Shown here one piece after another: positions 32,284-42,208 of a stretch of 64,000 nt of DNA; the first letter of the stretch is position 1, and each line of letters starts with the position of its first letter. The notes under the pieces are model-generated. The model made no database searches and had not been told where the DNA came from. It saw nothing but the letters and a program-made list of their open reading frames with translations. The stretch is from NCBI GenBank assembly GCA_016938175.1, contig JAFGVE010000039.1, positions 1-64,000 on the forward strand, written 5' to 3'. The translations under genes were made by a program, and so were the position numbers. Source of the DNA: Campylobacterales bacterium (GTDB taxonomy: Bacteria; Campylobacterota; Campylobacteria; Campylobacterales; Sulfurimonadaceae).

Positions 32284-34302
32284 TTACCAAAGTAGTTCTT
32301 CTTGAGGATCTTCTATAGCCTCAGCTCTTGGTGGTTTTGATATATCACTAAAATACTCTTTTTTACCACCAATATCTACCTCTATTACCCCTTCAGGGAT
32401 AGAAAACTCTCTTTGAATTTGCGGGTAAAGCTTTAAAAGATTTGCGTAATACATCGAAAATGCAGGTCCAGCTATACGTCCACCGGTCTCTTTTTTGTAC
32501 ATTGGCGTATTATCATCATTTCCAAACCATACAACAGTCTCCACGGTCGGTGAATAACCTGCAAACCAACCATCTATATTTTTATTTGTAGTCCCTGTTT
32601 TACCTGCTATATCTATTCCCCTAACACGTGCACGTCTACCAGTTCCATTCTCTACAACATCTTTTAAAATTGATGTCATTATAAAAGCTTGTGTAGGAAG
32701 ACTTGTCTCTACTCTATGGTCTTCTTTCTCATAAACTGTTTTACTTCCCTGCTCTATACTCAAAATAAGGTGCGGTTCAACTTGAACACCACCATTTGCA
32801 AAAGAAGTATAGTATTTTGCAAGCTCTAAAGGTGAAAGTGACATTGTTCCAAGAGAAATAGAGAGGTCATTTGGAATATTTTGTATAGTAAATTTTTTGA
32901 GTTCATTAATGAGCTGTGCAAGGCCTATGTCGTTCACTAAATTAATTGTTGCAAGATTTCTAGAGTGAACAAGTGACTCACGCAAAGTAATAAGCCCTTT
33001 ATAATTCTTTTCATAATTCTTCGGACGCCATTTCATCTCTTCGCCATCTTTTTCATACTCATAGGTTTTAGCAATATCTACAAGCGGTGTAGCACCTGAA
33101 AAGCCAAGGTCAATTGCCACTTGATAAATAAAAGGCTTAAATGCAGAACCTGGTTGGCGTTTTCCTTGTGTCGCTCTATTATAAGAGCTAACGCTATAAT
33201 CAACACTTCCAACAAGCGCTAAAATATTTCCAGTGCTAGACTCAAGTGATACAAGTGCACCATTTAATTTACTTGTGTTTACATCTACTGCTCTAAGAGT
33301 ATCATCATCTTCAGCAGGAGGATTCTTCGCAAACTTCTCTTCTTCATCTTTTTTATACTGTTCTAAACGCTCCAAAGAGAGGTTATAGGCATACTTTAAA
33401 GATTCACGTGCTACGTTTTGGAGTCTGATATCTATAGTTGTGTAAACCTCATATCCACCTGTTTTAAAGTCATCAATACCCATATTGCTAAACTCTCGCA
33501 TAACTTCATCAACAATAAACGGTGCTTGATTTTGTGTAAGCGTGTCATCATATACTTTTGGTGTCTCTTTGAGTGCAGCTTCATAGGTTGCATTATCAAT
33601 CCAACCAAGAACGTACATTCTTTTTATAACCCTGTTTGCTCTACCCATAGAAATTTCATAATTTTTTGTCGGAGCATAAGTACTTGGAGCTTTTGGAAGT
33701 CCAACTAAAACTGCCATCTCTTTGAGTGTAAGGTCTGCAAGTTTTTTATGGAAATAACCATCTGCAGCAGTCTTTATACCGTAATATCCATGCCCATAAT
33801 ATATTTCGTTCAAATAGCGTTCTAAAATCTGCTCTTTTGTAAGTTCCTGCTCAAGTTTTAGAGCATATATAGCCTCTTTAATTTTTCTAGAGATTTTTTT
33901 CTCACGAGTAAGTAGTACATTCTTCACAAGTTGCTGTGTGATAGTACTTGCACCTTCAACTGCCTTACCAGCACGTAAAACTTTAATTGCCGCACGAAAA
34001 ATGGCATCCACGTTTATTCCAGGATGCTCAAAAAACGTGGTGTCTTCAATGGCAACGAGTGCTTCAATGACACGAGGAGGTATCTCTTCAAAAGGAGCAT
34101 AATATCTATGTTTTTTATCAAAAATATTTGCTATTTTTTTTCCGTCTTTATCATAGATTCGTGTTGTTACAGAGGGCTTATAATCTACAAGTTCACTTAA
34201 ATCATAATCTACTTTAAAATAGTAATATGTAAAAAGTACAAAAGGAGATAAAAATCCTAAAAGTAAAACTATCAATAAAGTTTTTTTTACAACTTGTTTC
34301 AT
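32284..34302 (-). CDS. pbpA: Class A penicillin-binding protein 1A
   Basis: A 672-residue bifunctional peptidoglycan synthase: a membrane anchor (about 8-28), a GT51 transglycosylase domain with EDTTFFEHPGI, ASTITQQLVKN and RYLNEIYYGHGYYGI, and a transpeptidase domain with the active-site Ser in RQPGSAFKPF, the SRN motif in HSRNLATIN and KTGTT near the end. It builds and cross-links glycan strands in the periplasm. It is the last gene of a minus-strand run and overlaps the ABC ATPase gene by four bases. Gene naming varies (mrcA, pbpA, ponA). Confidence 0.93.
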   Translation of the reverse strand: MKQVVKKTLLIVLLLGFLSPFVLFTYYYFKVDYDLSELVDYKPSVTTRIYDKDGKKIANIFDKKHRYYAPFEEIPPRVIEALVAIEDTTFFEHPGINVDAIFRAAIKVLRAGKAVEGASTITQQLVKNVLLTREKKISRKIKEAIYALKLEQELTKEQILERYLNEIYYGHGYYGIKTAADGYFHKKLADLTLKEMAVLVGLPKAPSTYAPTKNYEISMGRANRVIKRMYVLGWIDNATYEAALKETPKVYDDTLTQNQAPFIVDEVMREFSNMGIDDFKTGGYEVYTTIDIRLQNVARESLKYAYNLSLERLEQYKKDEEEKFAKNPPAEDDDTLRAVDVNTSKLNGALVSLESSTGNILALVGSVDYSVSSYNRATQGKRQPGSAFKPFIYQVAIDLGFSGATPLVDIAKTYEYEKDGEEMKWRPKNYEKNYKGLITLRESLVHSRNLATINLVNDIGLAQLINELKKFTIQNIPNDLSISLGTMSLSPLELAKYYTSFANGGVQVEPHLILSIEQGSKTVYEKEDHRVETSLPTQAFIMTSILKDVVENGTGRRARVRGIDIAGKTGTTNKNIDGWFAGYSPTVETVVWFGNDDNTPMYKKETGGRIAGPAFSMYYANLLKLYPQIQREFSIPEGVIEVDIGGKKEYFSDISKPPRAEAIEDPQEELLW

Positions 34303-34991
34303 TTTCTAAACTCCCTATTTGAAAAACTTGCCTCTATTAACGTTTGCGTGTAACTCTCTTGTGGTGCTTTTAAGACAGCATCCATTTTACCAAATTCAAC
34401 AACTTTTCCATAACGTATAACACAAATGTTTTCACACAACTCTTTAGCCGAAACTATGTCATGCGTTACAAAAAGCATAGAAAAACCTTCAATAAGCTGT
34501 AACTTTTTTAATAATTCTATAATACTTACTCTAGTTTGTGGGTCCAGCGCTGTTGTAGGTTCATCAAGCAAGAGAAGTTTTGGTTTTTTACTCAAAGCCA
34601 TTGCAATGACTACTCTTTGTAACTGTCCACCTGAGAGTTCAGGAGCAAAACGTTCTAAAAGCCTTGTATCTAGTCCAAGCTCTTCAAAAAGCTCTTTAAC
34701 ACGAGACTCTTCAACAAAAAACTGTTTTTTAATTTTTGTAAGTGGAGAAAGTGCTGTAAAAGGGTTTTGTGGTACAAAAGCAACACTCTCTCCCGCAATA
34801 AGTTCAAACTTACTCTCCAACTCCAAATTTACTTTCATTCCTGATGGAAGCATCCCCAGTAAAGCTTTGAGAGTAAGACTTTTTCCACTTCCGCTCTGAC
34901 CTACCAATGCTAAAGAGTTCTCTACATCAAAAGCGATATCGACCAACTCTTTTTCTTTATGAGCTATGGAGAGTTTTTTAACACGTATCAT
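34299..34991 (-). CDS. Lone oligopeptide/nickel-type ABC transporter ATPase
   Basis: A 230-residue ATPase with Walker A GQSGSGKS, Q-loop VAFVPQNPFTALSPLTKIK, signature LSGGQLQRVVIAMAL, Walker B LLLLDEPTTALDPQT and switch VTHDIVSAKEL. The Q-loop sequence is typical of Dpp/Opp/Nik ATPases. It lacks the C-terminal extension of full DppD proteins, and neither permeases nor a binding protein are adjacent. It overlaps bioF and the PBP gene by four bases each. The peptide-binding protein at 61054 might be a partner, but nothing in the sequence proves it. Confidence 0.85.
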   Translation of the reverse strand: MIRVKKLSIAHKEKELVDIAFDVENSLALVGQSGSGKSLTLKALLGMLPSGMKVNLELESKFELIAGESVAFVPQNPFTALSPLTKIKKQFFVEESRVKELFEELGLDTRLLERFAPELSGGQLQRVVIAMALSKKPKLLLLDEPTTALDPQTRVSIIELLKKLQLIEGFSMLFVTHDIVSAKELCENICVIRYGKVVEFGKMDAVLKAPQESYTQTLIEASFSNREFRK

Positions 34992-36082
34992 CGTAACTTC
35001 TCCAACTCTTTACAAAGATTTTCCAAAGAATCAGGCTCTTCACCCAAACGGGCAATAAGACGAATAATAGCATGCTTGACTGTGGGTTGACGAATGGCAC
35101 CGACACTATATCCAAGTTCTAAAAGAGTTTTTTGTATCTCTAAAACTTTTGTATTACTGCCAATAATAACCGGAGCTATAAGCCCTGCCATTTTTATGCC
35201 TAAAATATCTTCTACAATCTTTTGACGTAGTTGAATCTGCTCTTTTAAAAGAGCAGTATTTGCAATCATAAACTCCAAAGCTTTATGTGCCAAGAGGGTA
35301 TCATATAAAGAGAGAGAAGTTGCATAAATGAGTGGCTTAGCTCGATTAAGCAGATACTCTACAATATGCTCAGAAGCTAAAATAAAGGCACCAAAACTCC
35401 CATACGCCTTTCCAAGCGTACCCATTTTGATATAGTTTGACTTTATAGGTATGTTGTAAAAATCAAAGACACCCATAAGATGCTTCCCGACAACTCCACT
35501 GCTATGTGCTTCATCTACAACCAAGAGTGCATTGTATTTATCCGCTATCTCAAAAACTTCCCTCTCACACAGATCGCCATCCATAGAGTAAATTCCCTCA
35601 ACAGCAATTATCTTACGTTTTGCCTGTGAATTTTGCACAAGAGTCTCTAACTCCTGCATGTCATTATGTTTAAAAAAGATTACATCCATATTACCTATCT
35701 GAGAAGCAAGCACTCCAGATGCATGGTAAAGCTCATCCATAAATAGAGTATCACCTTTTCTTACAAGCGACTCAATCAGTGCTATATTTGCATTAAATCC
35801 ACTTCCGAGTACAACACCAGCCTCAAACCCATTTACTCTGCATAGAGCCTCTTCAAAGTTTTTATGTATTTGATGATAACCGCTTACAAGCATAGAAGCT
35901 TTTGTACTGTGATAAGGCATGCAAGAGAGCTTTTGAACTGTTTGTTCATGTAACGCTTTATTATGTGCGAGACCAAGATAGTCGTTTGAAGAGAAGTCTT
36001 TTAGGGAATCACTCCATACTTCTCTGTGTCTATGACGCCCTGATTTTTTCAGTGCTTTGAGTTCGTTTTCGTAAAAACTCAT
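34988..36082 (-). CDS. bioF: 8-amino-7-oxononanoate synthase-type PLP enzyme
   Basis: A 364-residue fold-type I PLP enzyme of the alpha-oxoamine synthase family: FSSNDYLGLAHN near the N-terminus, VVLGSGFNANIALIESL, VVDEAHSSGVVG with the PLP-binding Asp, and the lysine in MGTLGKAYGSFGAF. BioF joins pimeloyl thioester and alanine to start the biotin ring. No other biotin gene is present here, so a related acyl-CoA:amino acid condensation is possible, but the sequence is close to true BioF. It overlaps its neighbours on both sides by four bases. Confidence 0.85.
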   Translation of the reverse strand: MSFYENELKALKKSGRHRHREVWSDSLKDFSSNDYLGLAHNKALHEQTVQKLSCMPYHSTKASMLVSGYHQIHKNFEEALCRVNGFEAGVVLGSGFNANIALIESLVRKGDTLFMDELYHASGVLASQIGNMDVIFFKHNDMQELETLVQNSQAKRKIIAVEGIYSMDGDLCEREVFEIADKYNALLVVDEAHSSGVVGKHLMGVFDFYNIPIKSNYIKMGTLGKAYGSFGAFILASEHIVEYLLNRAKPLIYATSLSLYDTLLAHKALEFMIANTALLKEQIQLRQKIVEDILGIKMAGLIAPVIIGSNTKVLEIQKTLLELGYSVGAIRQPTVKHAIIRLIARLGEEPDSLENLCKELEKLR

Positions 36083-37032
36083 CCAAGAACAACCTTATTA
36101 CGTCCACCCTCTTTAGCTTTATATAAAACTGCATCTGCACGTTTGAAAATGAGTTTTTCATCATCTCCTTTTTCATACTGTACTAAACCTGCACTCATTG
36201 TAATAGGAGCAATACCTTTACTATCTTGCACAACTTCCCTTAGTTTTTGAGCAAGAACATATGCCTTATCCTTTGTCGTAAGTGGAAGCAAAATTGCAAA
36301 CTCTTCACCGCCAACTCTTGCAAACACATCTCCCTCTCTCAAAGACGAACGAATCAAGGTACTAAACTCTATAAGCACTTTATCGCCAACATCATGTCCA
36401 TATCGATCATTTATCTTTTTAAAATAGTCTATATCTACAACAAGTAAAGAAAAGGGTGTGTTATAACGCTCACTCAGTACTATATGCTCTTTTAATTTCT
36501 GATCAAAATAGCGACGATTTCCAACATTTGTTAGTGTGTCATTAAGTGTTAAAAGCATAAGTGCTTTTTTTGTCTTTACTTGTTCAGAAATATCTGTCAG
36601 GATTATGGCATTGATTGAACGTTTCTTATCTATACTCGAAGCAGAAGCTAAAAAGTAGTAAATTTCTCCATCTATATTTATCTTTGCCTTATGTTTTGTT
36701 CCTTGATGTGTTACAAGAAAGTCAACCCACATCTGTCCATCATACATCATGTCTAGACAGCCATCTTCTTTTTCAAAAAATTCACATACACACTGGTGCT
36801 CTTGCGAAAAGTGATTGATATCACGAAAAGATTTAAAGTACTTAAAAAAAGTTTTATTTACTTCGATAATGCCTGAAGGATTACTCAACATAACAATGTT
36901 CGTCGAGTTATCTATGATTTTTTTGTAATAGTGTTTTTGAAAGCTAAATTCTCTGTAAAGCAGGTAAAGAAGTATAGGTAAAATAGCTAATGCCATTAGA
37001 AGATAATAGTCTAATTCCAAACTTATCTGCAT
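36079..37032 (-). CDS. Membrane-bound PAS-GGDEF diguanylate cyclase
   Basis: A 317-residue protein with one N-terminal membrane helix (about 10-26), a PAS-like domain (about 40-145) and a GGDEF domain (about 155-317) with the intact active site RVGGEEFAILL and an RxxD inhibitory site five residues ahead (REGDVFARVGGEEF). It should make c-di-GMP and be feedback-inhibited. The four-base overlap with bioF and the one-base contact with maf put it inside the alaS to PBP1A run. Confidence 0.87.
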   Translation of the reverse strand: MQISLELDYYLLMALAILPILLYLLYREFSFQKHYYKKIIDNSTNIVMLSNPSGIIEVNKTFFKYFKSFRDINHFSQEHQCVCEFFEKEDGCLDMMYDGQMWVDFLVTHQGTKHKAKINIDGEIYYFLASASSIDKKRSINAIILTDISEQVKTKKALMLLTLNDTLTNVGNRRYFDQKLKEHIVLSERYNTPFSLLVVDIDYFKKINDRYGHDVGDKVLIEFSTLIRSSLREGDVFARVGGEEFAILLPLTTKDKAYVLAQKLREVVQDSKGIAPITMSAGLVQYEKGDDEKLIFKRADAVLYKAKEGGRNKVVLG

Positions 37033-37586
37033 TATTCTTCTCCCATAAAATCCAAAAGTACCTCTACACTCAGACCCATTGCCGTACTTTCATATCCACG
37101 GACTTCTTTAATATAGGTTTTACAAAACCCTTCAACCATGCAGGCACCAGCTTTGCCTCTCCACTCTCCAGATGCTAAATACGCCTCTAAATCATCGTTA
37201 TTAAAAGTCTCAAAAAGATAATCAGTTTGTGAAATATCTATAATTTTTTTACTTTTAGAGTGATAAATCAAGCATGTAATAATACTCGTAATACTTCCAC
37301 TTTGAGTCATTAAAATATTACGAGCATCATCAACGCATTTTGCTTTACGAAGGATTTGATTTTGACTTGTTACAACTGTGTCTGCGACCAATAGCGGCAT
37401 ATCTTCACAACCAAAGTGCGAAAAGTTTGCATGGTACTTACCAAGTGTTGCTTGGTATACAAAATTTTTAGGAGAGCTGGCGACTATACGCTCTTCATCA
37501 AACTCGATACTTTCTTGAATAAATGCTATACCAGCATTTTCTAAAAGCATAGCACGAGTTTGAGATGAAGAGGCAAGACGTATCAC
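37032..37586 (-). CDS. maf: Maf-like nucleoside triphosphate pyrophosphatase
   Basis: This protein of 184 residues belongs to the Maf/Ham1-like fold: IRLASSSQTRAMLLENAGI at the start, VADTVVTSQNQILRKAKCVDDAR in the centre and YESTAMGLSVEVLL near the end. Such enzymes hydrolyse dTTP, UTP or modified NTPs. The start GTG at 37586, two bases after the stop of the preceding gene, is preferred because the family begins right before the IRLASSS strand; an ATG at 37628 would add 14 residues and overlap the upstream gene by 41 bases. Confidence 0.8.
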   Translation of the reverse strand: MIRLASSSQTRAMLLENAGIAFIQESIEFDEERIVASSPKNFVYQATLGKYHANFSHFGCEDMPLLVADTVVTSQNQILRKAKCVDDARNILMTQSGSITSIITCLIYHSKSKKIIDISQTDYLFETFNNDDLEAYLASGEWRGKAGACMVEGFCKTYIKEVRGYESTAMGLSVEVLLDFMGEE

Positions 37587-37587
37587 A

Positions 37588-38070
37588 TTAGAGTCCGCTT
37601 GAGAGAGATGCTCCGAGGAATATTGCAATAATTCCCAAAATAATATTAAGAGGAACCATATATTTTCCTATCATTTCAAGTGCACTTTTTGCACCAACCA
37701 TATCACCCTCTTCTAAAAGTTTCTCTGCACGAGAACGTCTGCGTATCATCAAAAAAAGGTTTACAGCCATAATAGTCCAAATCCCTTCTTTTGCATGTGC
37801 AAGAGGTGCAAACTCACTCTGTGAAAGAGAGTAACCTTTTATCATGAGTACAGCAGTAATTAAAAGAATAATTACAAAGGGAACAACAATTGTAAAAAGT
37901 CCTTTAAGAGCAAGGGCTATATGCTCTAAACGTTTTGCAGGAGACTCTATACGAATGAAAGATGGATGTGCCGCAAAACGCATTGCAATCATTCCCCCTA
38001 CCCATACAACTGCACTTATAACGTGTAAAAATACTATAATCGTCTTATACTCTGAGAAAAATTCAGCCAT
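37588..38070 (-). CDS. CopD-like four-helix membrane protein
   Basis: The 160-residue protein has four membrane helices. The first, KTIIVFLHVISAVVWVGGMIAM, carries a conserved His and a Trp-Val-Gly-Gly motif known from CopD-like and related haem-binding membrane proteins; a further charged segment, FAAHPSF, follows. It probably binds haem or copper, but no substrate is certain. It starts one base within the alaS stop codon area and continues into maf. Confidence 0.65.
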   Translation of the reverse strand: MAEFFSEYKTIIVFLHVISAVVWVGGMIAMRFAAHPSFIRIESPAKRLEHIALALKGLFTIVVPFVIILLITAVLMIKGYSLSQSEFAPLAHAKEGIWTIMAVNLFLMIRRRSRAEKLLEEGDMVGAKSALEMIGKYMVPLNIILGIIAIFLGASLSSGL

Positions 38071-40622
38071 TATGCAAGTACCTCTTTTATATAATTTAAT
38101 GATGCTTCTTTTGCTTCTGGAAGTTTTGAAGCATCTTTTCCACCTGCTTGTGCAAAGTCTGGACGACCACCACCGCCTCCACCTAAGATAGGAGCGATGT
38201 TTTTAATCCAGTCACCGGCCTTTGCATCTGCGCCTTTTACACCACAAGCGATAAGAACCTTATCCCCTTTTACCTGAAAAAGCATAGCACAAAGTTTTTC
38301 ATTCTCATTTTTTAGTGCATCGATTTTTTCTTTAATATCACCTGCTGGATACTCTTCAACAATAACACTCACACCATTTACATTCAGCGCTGTTATTTCC
38401 ACTTTTGCAGACTCTTGAGCCTCTTTAAGTTCAGCTTTGAGTTCTGTTATATTTGTTTTAAGTCTATTAATCCCTGCAAGTACATCAAGGTTTTTCACCT
38501 CATTTTCAACCTCTTTTAAGAGGGCTCTTTGTTCTGCAAAATATTTATACGCAGCATTTCCACATACTGCTTCAATACGACGTACACCTGCTGAAACACC
38601 TGACTCTTTTGTAATAATAAAAGAACCAATATTTGCAGTATTGTTAACGTGAACTCCACCACAAAACTCTATTGAAGCATCTTCAAAGCTAACAACTCTT
38701 ACTTCATCACCGTATTTTTCACCAAATTGTGCTTTAGCACCACTATTCTTTGCTTCATCAATACTCATTACACGAGTTGTTGCAGGAATAGCACGCATAA
38801 TTTCATTATTTACTCTGTTTTCAATTTCAGCTAACTCTTCAGCAGTAACCGCTTTTGGGTGTGAAAAGTCAAAACGTAAACGATTTGCCTCGTTAAGTGA
38901 ACCCGCTTGAGCAATGTGTTCACCGAGAACATCAAAAAGTACTGCATGCAAAAGGTGAGTTGCCGAGTGATGTTTAATAATTTCGCTTCTTGAACTATCT
39001 ACCTTTGCATCTACCACGATTCCAGGTTGCAGTGCTTTACTTACCTTTACCTGACATAATGAAAGACCAAAGAATTTTTTTGTATCTAGAACTTCCGCAA
39101 AACCTTCAAGCTCTCCACAATCTCCAGTCTGTCCACCACTTTCTGCGTAAAAAGGTGTCGTATCTAAAAGAACCCAACCACTTTCTCCTACATTAAGAGT
39201 TTGTGTAGCTTTGAACTCTTCATCTAAAAGTGCTAAAACTTCTCCTGAGTGTTCTGTAAAGTCATAACCAACAAATGTGTTTTCACCGAATTTTTCTAAA
39301 AGTTCTTTAAAATCTCCATGGTTTTGCTCATCCCCACTGCCTTTCCAAGCCGCTTTCGCAGACTTTCTCTGCTGCTGCATCAACTCTTCAAACTTCGCAC
39401 TGTCAAGTTTCATATTATGACTTTTAAGCATATCTTCTGTTAAATCAAGCGGGAAACCAAAAGTATCATAAAGTTTAAATGCCACTTCTCCGCTAAAAGT
39501 CTCTTTTGTACGTGCAAGCTCCTCTTCAAAAAGAGCTATCCCACGTTCAATAGTTTTGAAAAAACGTGCTTCTTCAAGTTCTATCTGCTCTGCAACCACA
39601 GCAGCTTTTTCTTCCAAATAAGCATACTCTTTACCCATAATAATTACAAGAGTATCTACAATTTTAAACATAAAAGGTTCTCTAAAACCTAAAAGATAAC
39701 CATGGCGTACTGCACGGCGTAAAATACGACGGAGCACATAACCACGCCCTTCATTTGAGAAGTTTGTTCCCTGTGCTAAAAGAAAAACAGCAGTACGGAT
39801 ATGATCGGCAATAACACGGTAAGACGCACCACTTTCATACAGATACTCTTTTCCTATCATCTCTTCTACTTTTCTAATGAGTGGCATAAAAAGTGAAGAA
39901 CCGTAGTTAGAAAGAGCTCCCTCTTTAATCGCCACAACACGCTCTAGCCCCATACCTGTATCAATAGAAGGTTTTGCAAGAGGAATTCTCTCTCCACCTG
40001 CTACTTTTACTTCATACTGCATAAATACAAGATTCCAAATCTCTAAGAATCTGTCGCCATCGCCACCCATTTTGTCTTCTGGGCCATTAAAGTGCTCTGC
40101 ACCCTGGTCATAAAAAATTTCAGAACATGGTCCACATGGTCCAGTATCTCCCATAGACCAGAAATTATCATCATCACCAAGACGCATAATTCTCTCAGGA
40201 GCAACATGTTTTTTCCACAGTTCTTCTGCTTCATCATCACTCTCATGTACAGTAACCCATAGTTTATCTACTGGTAGTTTGATAACCTCAGTAATGAACT
40301 CCCAAGCATACGCAATAGCCTCTTCTTTAAAGTAATTTCCAAAAGAGAAGTTTCCAAGCATTTCAAAAAATGTATGGTGACGTGCCGTATGTCCAACGTT
40401 TTCAAGGTCATTGTGCTTTCCACCAGCACGTAAACAAGTTTGACAAGAAGTCGCTCTAGGGTTAGCAGGTGTTGGTACCTCGCCCGTAAAAATCGACTTA
40501 AAAGGCACCATACCTGCATTGTTAAACAGCAATGTCGCATCCTCTGGAACTAAAGGCGCAGAAGCCACTCTTGCATGATTTTTTGATTCGAAAAATTTTA
40601 AATATTCTTCTCTAATATCCAT
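38070..40622 (-). CDS. alaS: Alanyl-tRNA synthetase
   Basis: The 850-residue enzyme shows all AlaRS modules: catalytic domain with [15 protein letters not shown], tRNA-recognition region, the editing domain with [12 protein letters not shown] (HxxxH) and CGGVHVNNT (zinc-ligand Cys and His), and a C-Ala domain ending [15 protein letters not shown]. It charges tRNA-Ala and clears mischarged Ser and Gly. It heads the minus-strand run down to PBP1A, starting 58 bases after the separate diguanylate cyclase gene. Confidence 0.98.
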   Translation of the reverse strand: MDIREEYLKFFESKNHARVASAPLVPEDATLLFNNAGMVPFKSIFTGEVPTPANPRATSCQTCLRAGGKHNDLENVGHTARHHTFFEMLGNFSFGNYFKEEAIAYAWEFITEVIKLPVDKLWVTVHESDDEAEELWKKHVAPERIMRLGDDDNFWSMGDTGPCGPCSEIFYDQGAEHFNGPEDKMGGDGDRFLEIWNLVFMQYEVKVAGGERIPLAKPSIDTGMGLERVVAIKEGALSNYGSSLFMPLIRKVEEMIGKEYLYESGASYRVIADHIRTAVFLLAQGTNFSNEGRGYVLRRILRRAVRHGYLLGFREPFMFKIVDTLVIIMGKEYAYLEEKAAVVAEQIELEEARFFKTIERGIALFEEELARTKETFSGEVAFKLYDTFGFPLDLTEDMLKSHNMKLDSAKFEELMQQQRKSAKAAWKGSGDEQNHGDFKELLEKFGENTFVGYDFTEHSGEVLALLDEEFKATQTLNVGESGWVLLDTTPFYAESGGQTGDCGELEGFAEVLDTKKFFGLSLCQVKVSKALQPGIVVDAKVDSSRSEIIKHHSATHLLHAVLFDVLGEHIAQAGSLNEANRLRFDFSHPKAVTAEELAEIENRVNNEIMRAIPATTRVMSIDEAKNSGAKAQFGEKYGDEVRVVSFEDASIEFCGGVHVNNTANIGSFIITKESGVSAGVRRIEAVCGNAAYKYFAEQRALLKEVENEVKNLDVLAGINRLKTNITELKAELKEAQESAKVEITALNVNGVSVIVEEYPAGDIKEKIDALKNENEKLCAMLFQVKGDKVLIACGVKGADAKAGDWIKNIAPILGGGGGGRPDFAQAGGKDASKLPEAKEASLNYIKEVLA

Positions 40623-40680
40623 ATGTAATACTCTTTAATAAAATGACGCGATTATACCCAAAAAAGGCTTCAATATAACG

Positions 40681-42192
40681 TTAGCCTCTGACAACTTGAT
40701 TTCTGCCCTGCTCTTTTGCTCTGTAAAGTGCTTTATCTGCTCGAGATATAAGTTCTTCCATATTCACTTCCTCTTCTAGTGTATACTCTGTTAAACCAAA
40801 AGAACCGGTTATACTAATTTCATCTTCTCCAAAAAGAGTGTTTTCAATTTTTTTACGAATTGTTTCTACAATCAATGAAGCATTTTCTATATCTGTTCTG
40901 AGTAAAATGAGGAACTCTTCTCCACCATATCGTGCTACTATATCTTCATGTCTCACAGAACTTTTTAAAATAGCCGCGAACTCTTTAAGAACTTCGTCTC
41001 CATATTGATGACCAAATGTATCATTGACATTTTTAAAGTGATCTATATCTGCCATAACCATACAAAAAGGTCTCTCTGTATTTTTAAGGAAATCTCTTTT
41101 CTCACTTATATAATCCATAAAATATTTTCTACTTACAACTGTCGTTAAAGCATCATATTTAAGCTCTTTTAGAGTTCGTTCTTTTTGCAACAATAACTGC
41201 TTGAGCACAATAAAAGCAACAAGGAGTATTAAAAAAATGATTACCTTTAAAAAACCTATAGTTTGAAGCAAATCATAAAGTTTTGGCACACTTACATACG
41301 ACACTAAATAAGCAACTGTCTTTGCATCAACAAAATGTTTCACAGCAAAAAAAACAAGTACTTTTGCTTCACTACCGACTACTTGATAGAGTGCAAATGT
41401 CTCTCCCTTTGTAAAACCTGCATCTATCTCTTTTCTCAGAGGTTTTATAAGTACACGACTACTCTCTTCTAAAACGTCATGGAGCATATGGGAATTCAAG
41501 CTAAAAAGATAATCTTTATGCTCAATACTCTGTCTATAAGGCTCTTGCGAATTACTCTTCCACTCATTTGTTTTAAAAACATTTTTATCAACAATAAAAT
41601 GAGTATGTATACTAGAGGCTCTCATAGTATAATCTTGTAATCGTGTAGAAGAGAAGAGAACTTCTATAACACCTATATATTCACGTTCGTAATAAAGAGG
41701 GAATGCTTCTCTAAATGCGTGACTTGTTTTTCCCTCTTCAAAGCCATGAATATGGACTCTTTTTTCATTTACACTTTTAATCATAGGACGACTCTGTGTT
41801 AAGTCATCTCCAAAATGCTCTTTTTCATGCATCCTTACAATACTAATACCATCAGGTGTTGCGATTTGAATTCCCATAACATCGGACGTTTTGAGTTTTT
41901 CAAACTCTGGAGCAAGATGATTATATATTTTCTTATGCAAAAGCTCTAGGTTGGAACTGTTAACCTCTTTTACAAGTGAAGTAAGTACTCTGTCACTTTG
42001 CATTGAAAGAGCTACATTATGTGAGATAGATTCAAATCTGTCAATTCCTTGATTGTAGCTAAGGGTAAGATAATTTTTTTGCTCACTTAAAATCTCATCA
42101 ACTCTTATACTTTTATAGAGTTCTAAAAAAAAATAAGAGAGTGTATAAAGAACTACAAACGTAAGAGGCAGTAAAAAATTTTTTGGCACCAT
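40681..42192 (-). CDS. Membrane diguanylate cyclase with periplasmic sensor domain
   Basis: A 503-residue protein with membrane helices at about 8-25 and 315-337 that enclose a large periplasmic domain (Cache-like: IQIATPDGISIVRMHEK, SHAFREAFPLYYEREYIGVIEVLFSS). A cytoplasmic GGDEF domain (about 345-503) has the intact RYGGEEFLILL and an RxxD inhibitory site (RHEDIVARYGGEEF). It should make c-di-GMP in answer to an unknown small ligand. It starts 16 bases after the aldehyde dehydrogenase stop and may be co-transcribed with it. Confidence 0.88.
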   Translation of the reverse strand: MVPKNFLLPLTFVVLYTLSYFFLELYKSIRVDEILSEQKNYLTLSYNQGIDRFESISHNVALSMQSDRVLTSLVKEVNSSNLELLHKKIYNHLAPEFEKLKTSDVMGIQIATPDGISIVRMHEKEHFGDDLTQSRPMIKSVNEKRVHIHGFEEGKTSHAFREAFPLYYEREYIGVIEVLFSSTRLQDYTMRASSIHTHFIVDKNVFKTNEWKSNSQEPYRQSIEHKDYLFSLNSHMLHDVLEESSRVLIKPLRKEIDAGFTKGETFALYQVVGSEAKVLVFFAVKHFVDAKTVAYLVSYVSVPKLYDLLQTIGFLKVIIFLILLVAFIVLKQLLLQKERTLKELKYDALTTVVSRKYFMDYISEKRDFLKNTERPFCMVMADIDHFKNVNDTFGHQYGDEVLKEFAAILKSSVRHEDIVARYGGEEFLILLRTDIENASLIVETIRKKIENTLFGEDEISITGSFGLTEYTLEEEVNMEELISRADKALYRAKEQGRNQVVRG

Positions 42193-42208
42193 GTACCTCC
42201 TAACTAGC

